Positions 11,001-23,000 of a stretch of 64,000 nucleotides of DNA are shown in pieces. The stretch lies in assembly GCA_033977485.1 (NCBI GenBank), contig CM066982.1, positions 13,197,218-13,261,217 of the forward strand, in the 5' to 3' direction. Numbering within the stretch: position 1 is the first letter of the stretch; each line of letters opens with the position of its first letter. The position numbers and the translations under genes are program-made. The notes below the pieces were generated by a model, which had not been told where the DNA came from, ran no database searches, and saw nothing but the letters and a program-made list of their open reading frames with translations. This stretch comes from Hydrangea macrophylla. Lineage: Eukaryota > Streptophyta > Magnoliopsida > Cornales > Hydrangeaceae.

Positions 11001-14000
11001 CAAAGACAGGACAGACTCTTGGGATAGGCCGTAAAGTTGGAAGACTCTTTGAGCTCACCAGTCTTCACATACCGCCTCACCTTCCTTCAACCACTCACAC
11101 TGTCGCCTCTGCCACATCCACTCCATCTCTCAGTACTTGGCATAACCGCTTGGGACATGCTTCCACTAGTCGTCTACAAATTCTAGTGTCTAGGGGTCAA
11201 TTAGGATCAACTAATAATGAGCATTTTGATTGTCTTTCTTGTCAACTTGCTAAACAATCAGCATTGCCATTTAATAAAAGTAATTCCACTTCATCTGCAC
11301 CGTTTGATTTAATACATTATGATGTTTGGGGACCTTCTCCCACTTCCACTATGGGGGGATCTAGGTACTACGTCATTTTTGTTGATGATTATTCTCGATA
11401 CACTTGGTTGTATCTCATGAATAACCGGTCTGAATTACCCCAACTATATTTCAATTTTGCTAAGATGGTCAAAACCCAATTTTCTAGTCTTATAAAAGTG
11501 TTTCGTGCAGACAATGCTGCAGAATACACAGATTCTAGTGTTCTTCAATTCCTTCACCAAAATGGCACACTACCCCATCGTTCATGTCCTGGTACATCCC
11601 AACAAAACGGGCGTGCTGAGCGTAAACACAAACATATTCTCAACACTATCCGTGCCCTTCTTATTTCTGCATCTTGCCCTGAAAAATTTTGGGGTGAAGC
11701 TGCTCTCACAGCAATCTACACCATGAATCGTGTCCCCTCCCTTGTGATTGACAATCAATCATCTTATGAACGTCTTTATGGTCATGATCCTGACTACAAC
11801 ATGCTTAAGGTCTTTGGGTGTGCTTGCTTTGTCTTACTTCAACCACATGAACATACCAAACTTGAATCACGATCTCGGTTATGTTGTTTCTTAGGTTATA
11901 GTATTGAACACAAAGGCTATCGGTGTTGGAATCCTGTTTCTAAACGTCTTCGTGTGTCCCGCCATGTTATTTTTTGGGAGCATAAGATGTTTTCTTCAAT
12001 GTCTCAATTTCATCTTGCTCCTTCCAGTACTCCTCACTTCTTTACCAATCCCTCGGTTGACTTGTTTCCTGAGACATTCAATACAACCACACCTGATGCT
12101 ACTCCTCATGTCCCTATATCACAGGATACACCTTTAGTTCCATCTTCCACATCTACTGATAAAGTATCTGAGTCATCCACTTTGGTCCCTCCTGAGCTGT
12201 CTTCCTCGTCTGATGGATCTATACCAACATCTGATTTTCTTCCTAGACGCAGTGATCGGGTAAAGTCTCAATCTACTCGACTTCGTGATTATGTTGTTCT
12301 GTCTACCATTCTTTCTCAGCATGAGCCTCAGTCTTACCATGAGGCCAGAACTAACCCTCTTTGGCAGAAAGCAATGGACGATGAACTGCAGGCACTGGAA
12401 CAGAATCACACATGGGACTTTGTTGATCTACCTAGTGGAAATAATGCAATGGGATGCAAATGGGTCTATAAAATCAAAACACATTCTGATGGGTCCATCG
12501 ATCGTTACAAGGCCCGTTTGGTTGCCAGGGGTTTTACACAGGAGTATGGGATTGACTATGAGGAGACATTCGCCCCAGTTGCCCGTCTCACTTCAGTCCG
12601 AAGCTTAATTGTTGTTGCTGCAATTCGCAGTTGGGAATTATTCCAGATGGATGTCAAAAATGCATTCCTCAATGGTGATCTTACTGGAGAAGTGTATATG
12701 CGTCCTCCACCTGGTTATCAGCATCCTTCTAATAAGGTCTGCAAGCTTCGCCGAGCTCTCTATGGTCTTAAGCAAGCTCCCAGAGCCTGGTTTGTCAAAT
12801 TTAGCACCATCATTGAAGGCTTTGGTTTCACTTCAAGCTCTCATGACTCTGCACTCTTCATTCGTAAGACAGATCGGGGTACCATTCTTCTACTTCTTTA
12901 TGTAGATGACATGATTATCACAGGGGATGACTTGTCCGGCATCTCTGATCTCAAGTCCTATCTCAGTCAGCGTGTTGAAATGAAGGATCTTGGAAAACTC
13001 AGTTATTTCTTGGGTATCGAGATTACATCCAGCTCAGATGGATACTCTCTCTCTCAAGCTAAGCATTCTTCTGATCTTATTGCCCGTGCAGGGCTAACTG
13101 ACAACAAAACCAGTCCTACTCCTCTCGAGCTTAATTCTAAGCTTACACCTATGGATGGTACTCTTCTGGAAGATCCCACTTTATATCGCCAGTTGGTTGG
13201 GAGTCTTGTCTATCTCACAGTCACTCGGCCTGACATTGCATATGTCGTCCATATTGTTAGCCAGTTTCTTGTAGCTCCAAGATCAACGCATTATGCAGCT
13301 GTACTTCGTATTCTTCGCTACATCAAGGGCACCATGTTTCATAGCTTATATTTTTCTGCGCACTCAACCCTTGATCTTTGTGGATATTCAGATGCCGACT
13401 GGGTAGGAGATCCCACTGATCGACGATCCACTACCGGATACTGTTTCTTTCTTGGCAATTCTCTTATCTCTTGGCGTAGTAAAAAGCAAACTGTTGTTGC
13501 TCGATCTAGTGCTGAAGCAGAGTATCGTGCTCTAGCTGATGCCACACAAGAACTTCTATGGCTCAGATGGTTACTTGAAGACATGGGAGTTACTCATTCT
13601 ACTGCAACTACTATTTATTGCGACAATCAAAGTGCTATTCAGATTGCTCGTAATGATGTCTTTCACGAACGCACAAAACATATTGAGCTCGATTGTCACT
13701 TTGTGTGACATCATCTTACTCAGGGCACCATTTGTCTTGTCCCTGTTTCCTTTACCGATCAGACAGCTGACATCTTCACCAAAGCCCACCCTCCTGGTCG
13801 TCTTCAGGACTTAACTTCCAAACTCAAGTTGGTCTCAATCCTACCATCTTGAGTTTGAGGGGGATGTTAGAATTATATTCTTGTTTTAGTCTAGGTTCTT
13901 TGCCTTATGTATATCTTTGTATTCTAGTCTAGGTTCTCTTTGTACTCACTTACTATCCTAGGTTGTACTACGATTGTACTGCTACTTGCCTTTCTAGTTT

Positions 14001-17000
14001 TGTTACCTAGCCTATATAAGAGGCACTCTACTGTAAAGATTATATACAACATATCAATAATACAATCTGTATTATTTCTCTCCCTTACTTTATCACAAAA
14101 AACACAAATCCTTACATTAAACTGCAACTCAATGAGGGCCTATGCCTCATGCAGTGTTCCAAGTCAATATACATAGTCTATACACACACTAAAGCACACA
14201 CATGCAAACAAACTTACATACATGTCGTACACTTTCCAACTAGGTAGCACTGGTGCAGGGATTCGGGTGCGAGGGATTCGCCAATTTTCCAAAAAGTAAG
14301 GGTGCAGGTGCGACGGAAGTACTTGGATAAAATCTAAAAAATATATTTTTAGATAATAGTATATACAAATTATTTTATAACTATTAGCATTAGTGTATAC
14401 CCTAGATAATTGCTATTATTATTTTCTGTTATTTATCTTTTAAAACCCCAAAGTTTTCAAAATTGTATGAAGAACTTGTGTTCTTTTTCAAAAGAACACT
14501 ACAAAAAAGCCCCAGCCACAATCCAAAAGAACTCAAAGAATCCACGGAGCACCCAATACGGGTGCGCACTAAGTGCGGGTGCGGCGGCCTTTCGAAGAGT
14601 CCGTGTTTCATAGCTTTTCAAGAAAGTGATTATCTAGGAAAAGACTTCTTAAGAAGCAAAAAGGTATGGGAAACAAATTAGAACCATTGACACGATCTTA
14701 CTATTTTACATTAGCAAGGTAGACCAAACTTTCATATATAGACCTTGGAAACAGATTATGGCTGTCAAGTTTTAAGGATAATATGCAATAGAACAGAAAA
14801 GGCATGTTTGCGCGTCCACGAATTTGAATGGCTCTACTCAGGATCTGAATGAATGAATCCATCAACTTGAATAAAGTCATTTAGAATATGTGACAAAACT
14901 ATGACATTTCTTCACAGCTGGTTATTCCAAGCTTTTCTTGAGATGAAATGATTCATCATTTTAAGCATAATTTGTCGAGCAACTCCCAACTTTTTTAAAA
15001 TGGATCGATTCGACAGGATGAATTTCAATACAGGTATGCTTTGTAAAATAGGGCAATCCAATTCAAGGGGACAACCATACATGCCATTAAGCATTTACTG
15101 AATGGGTCTAACAATGTACACCAACACTAACATGAGACTCATTCTCACAAATTGGAGAGAATAACAAGTGCAACATTTAACCTAGAATGGGGAAGAAGAC
15201 TTGAACTCAACACAACCAAGGTTCTGATATCATGTTAAGTTACCAATTGCTCCAAAAGCTAAGTTTTCAAATAAGGCCCAACAATGTATATGAAACTCAA
15301 ACAAAAATTTGATGCAAATAATGCTCAAACACAGGAAATTAGAAGGAATCTGCAGAGCAACTGAAGCAACACAAAACCAAGGAAAAGAGCTCAATGTTCT
15401 GTTTTCTTTCAATCAAAATCTGTTGCAACCAAAAAGTTTCTGTAACAGCCCTAACACCACTATTTATACTCTCCCACAGCTAGGCTAGGGTAACAGGGTT
15501 ACATGCTGTTTACACAAAGAAATACCAGTCAAAACACAAGCTCAAAACAAGGTATAGCCTCTTAAGCAAGCGGTACAACAGAAAATAGCATTTAACAAAT
15601 CTTTTGTTCATAGGTACAACTATTATATTCGAAAGCCATACCAGATCAGGGCGTTGCCTCTGTGTTCTGCGACCCAGTCGTGCTGCTTCCTCAGGACTTC
15701 TTGCAGATTTTATGTCTTCAACAGATTTTTTCGCTAAAGGATCATCCAATTCCATAAATTTGTGCGCCTGCATCAAGATTGAAAAAAAAATATATGAATC
15801 ATCTGTTTTATTTGCAGATTTAAAGAAGTTTTTACGTGTCACTATATTTACTTTTCCTTCCTATTTTCCTTTACTAAAAGAGAAGTGTTTTTACCTCATT
15901 GTTTTCCTTTCATTTACTTTAGTATATCCATGAACCAAACAAAGCCTCAAGGACTTGCAAAAAGAGTGTAGGTTTTGCATAAATAGTTGGTAACCTGGTA
16001 ATAGTGCTCTACGCTTGACCACGTGATATAATCACCATTTCCATTAGACATTTGAATTGGATGAGGCGAGAAGTTTGAAAAAGCTCCATAAGGATCCCAT
16101 GCTTTATAAAAGAATATGATGCGTGATTCATAAGGAGTTACAGTTGGATCAATTGCCGCAGTTTCATTCACCGATGGAATAACGGGTGACATGTCCGGAA
16201 CAGGCTGAAGAAACCCACTAATAAGCATGTCGGGTCCGATCTTCCAGTCAAAGAGTCAGAAGTCAGTAACAACACAACCTAGAAAAGGAGGTCGATAAAA
16301 GAAACTTGCAAACAGCAAAGTGTAGCAATCTAATCTCATAACCAAGTAGCTCTTCCATAAGAATAAGCTTCAACTAGAACTTATACTAGGAGATGTATGA
16401 TTTCTATGGCATAAAAAGAGCATGACCGCAATGGAAGCTGGTAAATCACCAGCTGCTCCAAAAGCTTAAGTTGTCATAGAATGGGCCAAACAATGTATAT
16501 CAAGCTCCAACACCCTCCCTCATGTACATCCCCATCTCGCACGCGAAGAGGCAACAAACCGAAGGGATTAAGGCTTAGTTTGGCCCCCACGTGGCTTTTT
16601 AAAAGTAGTTTATGAAATTTATTATTAAGTTGTTTGATAATTTTGTACAAATGACACATTACTCTTCTAAAAAACATCATAAAACCAAAAAGCAACCTTG
16701 AACTTTTAAAAGCTCCATTCTAGAGCTTTTAAAAGCTCCCTCCAAAAAAGCCCCAAGTTCAATTTTTACAAAGCTCATAAACTAGTTTCCAAATGAATTA
16801 ACATGAAATTGTGCTTTAAAAAAGGAGAAGCACCAAAACGGGGGCCAAACTAAGCCTAAGCACAGGGATTGGTGGTTGTATTCCTTTTAATGCAGTTCAA
16901 TTGTAATTATGTAAATTAACACTTCCATTGAGAGAAGAATACAACTGAATAAGCATTTCTACTTTCAACAGAAGCGAAGAAAGTGCTTGCACATCTTCTA

Positions 17001-20000
17001 TGCAAAGAAACACATTCTCAAAAAGTCCACTGAAATCAAATTGCAAAGGATGAGATTTGAGGTGAACTTATGTTCTGAGTTTTGTGTGCAAGTTAAGGGC
17101 TGAACGCCATGAATCAAAAATTTAATTCGTTCCTAGTGATTGAAATGGTGATTTAACATAAATGGCAACATAGAATGAAAACATAAAATCGCAACGAGAT
17201 CCAAAAATAAATAGAGAAACTAAAATGAAAAGGAATACCAGGATTTATGACTCAACAATAGTACTACAACTGCGATGAAGAACGCAATTTTAGGTGTTCG
17301 GGCCATTGAGATGATGTCGCAAATGTAGAGAAATTCTTATAAATTGTGAAGTGTTTTACCAACCTGCTCATAGCAGACATCAATTAACTCCAAAGCTTGT
17401 GTCATCTCAACCATCCCAAGTTCACCCACTGGAGATGGCGCATTCTTTCCACCAATAATTTTAGGAGCCACAAAAGCATACACCTGCATCAACGTTCCAA
17501 TTGTACACAGAGAGCCACAAATGAAGCAAGAAAATAACAAGGCAACCAAGAGAAATAAGAAATTCTACATAGACACTTCATCCAAATCTATGTATTCCAT
17601 AAGTCTATGCTCAATCATATAAGAGTTACTTACACTTTGCACCCTCGAAGTTTACATGCGGTTTTACTTTGCCCTCTATAGTTTAATAGTTGACACATTA
17701 GACAATGGAGTTTCTAATTCATCAGAGATGTCTGATGAATTTTAACAAACTTCGATGTCTTTTGATGAATTTTGATGGAGGGTACACAATTGCACATTGA
17801 CACAAATTAGAAAAATCAGGGTCCAATTGTCAACTACTAAACTATGAGGGGAAAAGTGACACCAAGTGAAAACTACGAGGGGCTAAGTTCAAATAACCAA
17901 TCAAATTATAATTCTAGAAAGGGTAAATTACACTTTTCTACCTCCAATTTGGGGCCGATTTCACTTTGGTCCCTCTACTTTAAAGTTTCCAAATTTAAAC
18001 CCCTAAGTTCGATATGTGTTTAAATTTGGCCCAATAGGAAACATTTCATCACAGAAAATCAAACATCTCGTCACTTAAGACTTGCAATGAAATGTTTGTC
18101 ATTGGCCAAAATTAAGCGCTTATCGAACTTGAGGGACAAAATTGAGAAACTTTGAAATATGGGGATTAAAGTGAAATTGACCACAAGTTGGAGGGTGAAA
18201 AGTGTAATTTACCCTTCTAAAAACTTCACCAATAAAACAAATTGAAAAGAAAGGAGTCCTCGAACTAAAAAATGAACAGATAATAATTGAATCAATTCTA
18301 AAGAACAAAACTGGTATAATTGTGTATATGTGAGAGCGAAACACATAAGCCCATATCATTTGAACTATAAGAAACAAATAATCAATATGCAATCCACATT
18401 AGCTAGTCGATCAATGAAATGGATATGCATCGGCATCGGCATCTAGCCCAACCCCACTCGTGACAGTGGCCATGTAAAGTACAACGTAGAGTAGGGAATA
18501 ACAAATATTCCCCCCGCACACCGTGGTGGCAGAAAACAAGATTAAAAAAATGAGTGACATTATAAAAGGAAGCACCACACTTTTAACATGCCAACAGAGT
18601 CAAATGTTTTGTGTTTGTTTGGGTAATGGATGAATATTAAACATTTGTTTGATTCTTGAAACCGCTTTTATCCTTATAAAGGCTCTATGGGTTCATTTAA
18701 TAAGGGAAAGAAAGAAAAATAAAATTAAAAAAAAAAACTTTATTTTGTATTGTCTATAAGGAAAAGGTGAGGAAAGTAAAAATGAAAAGGAAATGGTGAC
18801 AAATAAATTAAAATTCTTTTAAATTTGTAAGTCTCTTACCTTCCCTTTTCTTGAATACCTATCGCTTTGAAACTTTAAATCATAATGTTAGTTAAGCATG
18901 GAGGAAAACACGAGAAAATATTAGAGAAAGGTATTCCTTATCATTTTCCTTTCCCCTTTCATTTCCTTCCCAAATCCGCAAATCAAACTTAGCCTAAGTA
19001 AATTTTGCCACAAAATCACACTACTCTATCAAGAAAATCGGTAAGTACAAAGAAAGAAAAGACTGACACTTGCCTTGTGTATGACACTGGATGATATAGC
19101 AGATGCAGCTAATGTCCCTCCACATTCCCATAAAATTGAAAGGTAACCACGATCGTACAAGTATTCCATAACATCTTTAGGGTTTAATATATCAAACTCC
19201 ACTACTTCAACACCTTTGGATGCAAGCAATTTCTGAAAACTCTTTCTAGCGCCTCTCTGTGTTGCAACTATGGTCGGTACCTCCACAATGTCCCACAGGT
19301 TTGCTACCTCAGGAAGATCAAGAGTTTGTGACATTACAATCCGCATGGGTAAATGGCCACCTCCATGTCTTGCAGTCAGTTGTGGATCTACATACAAAAG
19401 CAGAATTAGAACAGGTAGTAATCATCACTCGAGCATTCCAAAGAGCATTGAAATAATAAGGGTAATGCTATTGCCAGAGCAGCAATTGGCTAATGCCAGA
19501 GCAAAAAATGTCGCTAACTTTTAGCGATACTTTTTTAATTTTTGCTCTAGCATTAGCCATTGCTGCTCTGGCAATAGAGCTAGCCAATAATAATAAGAAA
19601 ATGGATACATGCATTTTGCACCGTAGTACTATACACCAATTTGCAATTTGGTCCTACATCTTTCAAATGAAGCAATTTGCTCCCCTAACTCTTATGCCAA
19701 TTGGAATGGCAAATTTGCCTCAGCTTTCGTTTGAAGAAGTTACGGAAAAGTGCCCAGTGGTGCAATATTCACCTCGCACGATCGTTTTCAAATGGAAGTT
19801 GATGGAAGGTTGACATTGAAATTGACCTAAAAGTTAAAGGGACCAAATTGCTACAATTGAAAGATAAAAGAACCAAAAATGCAAATCAGTGTACATTCAA
19901 TGGTGCAAAATGCGTTTTACCCTAGAAAGAATGAAGATCATACTATCCCTGCGTACAGTATTTCCTCCAACAATAATGGCATCACTTCTACCGCGCAATT

Positions 20001-23000
20001 CAAAAACTCGAGTTCTGGACTTTTTGCTGCTTATCCATGACGCATGCCCACTACTCGCAGCAATTTTTCCTGTCAGCATTAGAGGAAGATCACCACCCTT
20101 AAGAATAATAAAAGGTCAATAATACCATTCTTGTCGACTAATAAATGGGCAACCATTAAGAGCCCGTTTGGACAAGCTTATTTGGGACCAACATCAGTTT
20201 TTTGGGATTAATTGAGAAATTTCAGTCAGTTTGGCAAAAAGTTTTTTCACAACTTTTTGAAAAATGGATCACTTTAAAACTGGACAAAAAAAATAAAAAA
20301 TAAAAATTGCTGGTTCAAAAACCTAGTAAAGAAAAAATGTATTTCTTAAATACACAATGCTCACCGTCAAGAGTCATTGCATACTTGAGAACAGAGAATG
20401 GAACTCGAGAAGCAGCTCTATAAAGCAAAGGAGCATTGACTAAGAGGCAGGTCTTCAGAGCTTCCTAGGATATGCAATCTAACATGTTAGAGAAATTAGT
20501 AAGAAAATTTAGACAAATTAAAAAGGATCTCAAAAAAGATTTGCAGACAAATCTTTTTCCTAGTAAATAGGTGGCCCAAAATTGAGCAACTACTCTGTTG
20601 TTCCATAAAAAGTCACTCTCTATCAAACATCTATATGCCATCTATCATCCAACTCACCACTATGACCTTACTGGATATAAAACCTACATTAGAAACAATA
20701 GAAAAGCTTGATAAATGAGTAAATATCATAAGAATCACAATATAGAATTAATCATAATATGGTACTGTTTTTCCTCAGCTATTCTCTTCCTTAACTTCCA
20801 GAAGTATTGTAATGAATTGTGTGGAATGATTATGTTGGGTTCACATAGAGTAAACCAGAACATCTAAGCCAAGGGAAAGCAAAATGCCCACATCAATATC
20901 TAAATAAAGTTGCTCAATTTTCTAGTGAATTAAAGACATGAAAGGGAAGCATATACCTCAAAAACTTTATCTTGTAAATCCTCCCCAAGAACTTCAACCT
21001 TCAGTCCTTCACTTCTCAGTGCGCGAATAGCATTGCCCCGAAGATGTTGCAATGGATGCCTGATCCCAACAACAACTCTATTGATTCCTGCCTAATGTAC
21101 AAAAGCATCAGTTCATTTGAATTTTGGCTCTAAAATGCAAAATTTTGCATTATATCTATCATCCATCATGTACCTGTCCAGGAAGGACCTTGCAAACAAA
21201 ATTAAATTAGGAACTGAAAAAAAAGAGATAGGATTTAAGGCTTTTTTTGGTATAGTGACTTAGAGAAAGCAAAGAAAGCAAATGGAAAACTATTTCCCCG
21301 GTGATTTCCCTACCGTTTACTCCACTCTTAAACAACATTGGGAATTATTGGAAACTATAGACTGTAGTAGAAACCCACTAAAAGACGAAGGGAACTGACT
21401 TACAATATACAAAATTTTTAATGTATTTCTCACTTAGTTGTTTTTACCTTCCAATTTTCCTCATTCTTTTAGTTATTCTTTCCTTTTCCCTCGCTAAATC
21501 TATGAAGTAAAACAGAGCCTAACAGTTACCAAATTGCTGTTACAACTCCTTCCTTGAATCTCATCAAATGTCTATTATGTATAACTGTACTCCCATAATT
21601 TGATGTTTTATGATCAGCTAATACCATAATTTAACACCATTAAGTAACGTTTCAGCAGGTTATGATATCTCAGTTAAAATCAAAATAGTCCTAGAGGCAG
21701 TTACGGCCACTGACACTTGTAATAGCCATGACAGTCTGTAAAATTTCCATAACTCTTGCGGTCTGTTACTCATACGAAATCTGGCTCTATGAAGTCATAA
21801 TCGAATCTTTATATTGCCTTTCCAATTGTGAACAATACTATCCCTTTCAATGAAAGAAAAATCTGATTTTTAAGGGAATGTGACAACCACCTTGATAGTT
21901 ACCTCATAGCACTTAAACAAGTCCGAATGATGAGAGTTAAGCAATTTCTTTTCACTGTAGCGAATCTAAACCATAATAGAATGTGCAATCCTAAAAGGCC
22001 AAACTATCAACCATGACGGCAATAGAAGAATTCAGTAATATGCTGGTAGGAGGTTGGCATTTTTTCCGTTAAATTCACCAAACACACCAAAAGCAAGAGC
22101 CCACAAATCGAACAATCAAGTTGTAGCTCTCTCAAAACTCTACCAATGATTCATTGACATAGGGTAATAAGCAGCACCCCATAAAGAATAGCATCCTTTA
22201 AAATAATATTGCGAACCATGAGTAGAAAGTTCAACTCCAACAAAAGTTCTTCTCTTCCTTTTCTTGGGATAGCTAAAAGTTCCTCTCTTTCTTTTGCCCC
22301 CAAATGCACCACAAAAGGTAAAAAGGCAACAGGCTCTTCTTGTGCAAATCTTTTCCCAAACTTTAGGCAAATCTACCATGGTCCAAGGGTATAACACAAA
22401 TAAATTGTCCCAAATGGGGAAAAATCAGTGGAAGAGAAGATTGCAAACAAATTTCCGTCTCACACATTAGACATCTATTTGCAAGTCAATAACCCCTCTT
22501 CTTCCAGTTGTAAAGCATAAGGATAGCCAAGAGTGAGCCAGACTATGTGGCTATCTGCCATCAAAATACTAACTCTGGACAAGGCACCATAAGAAGACGC
22601 GTATTAAAGTAGTCACTTTTGGAATCCATCTATCCAAATTCACACCTTTTTTATTCCTCAAGCAAATCAAGCAATTTTCCAGCAAATTAAACTCCAAGTC
22701 TGGAAATCATCTCCCAAAAATAGGTGACAAAAAAATCTCTTCCATATAGAAGCAAATGCAACCATACAAGCCTTCTTGTCCACAGATATCGTAAATAAGT
22801 CCAAAAGTTTCAACTAGAATGTTTCTTCCCTGGTCACCACAGCACATCTTGTTGTGGGTATATTTATATAGGAGGAAAGTAATCATTTCGCGGTCTAAAT
22901 AAATTGGACGGTTTGGCAATTATGGCTCCTCAGTATCAGGGTCACGAACGTGGATAGAGGAAGTGTTTTGAGGTCCAATGTGATGTTGGCATAGTTATGG

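Larger units (their letters stand above)
8804..14095 (+). mobile_element. Nearly complete Copia LTR retrotransposon in PYRR intron 8
   Basis: A 5.3-kb element with 232- and 231-bp LTRs (TG...CA), a primer binding site directly after the 5' LTR, gag-pol, and a polypurine tract before the 3' LTR. It is flanked by a perfect 5-bp target duplication CAAAA (8799-8803 and 14096-14100). The LTRs differ by two substitutions and one 1-bp indel, so insertion was recent. It is antisense to PYRR and expands the intron from about 2.0 to 7.3 kb. Three lesions in pol make it non-autonomous. Confidence 0.97.

Noticed and set aside
15219..15236. Primer-site-like motif in reverse orientation in PYRR intron 8
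   Set aside because: Degenerate and without LTR ends; mentioned only as a possible remnant.
17361..17364. Alternative donor GGTAAAAC in PYRR exon 6
   Set aside because: Leaves phase 1, and the next exon (after AAG at 16241) fits only phase 0 from CAG|GTTGGT.
19069..19073. GT donor three bases past the GC donor of PYRR intron 5
   Set aside because: Leaves phase 1, for which no acceptor gives the conserved VYAFVAPK exon.
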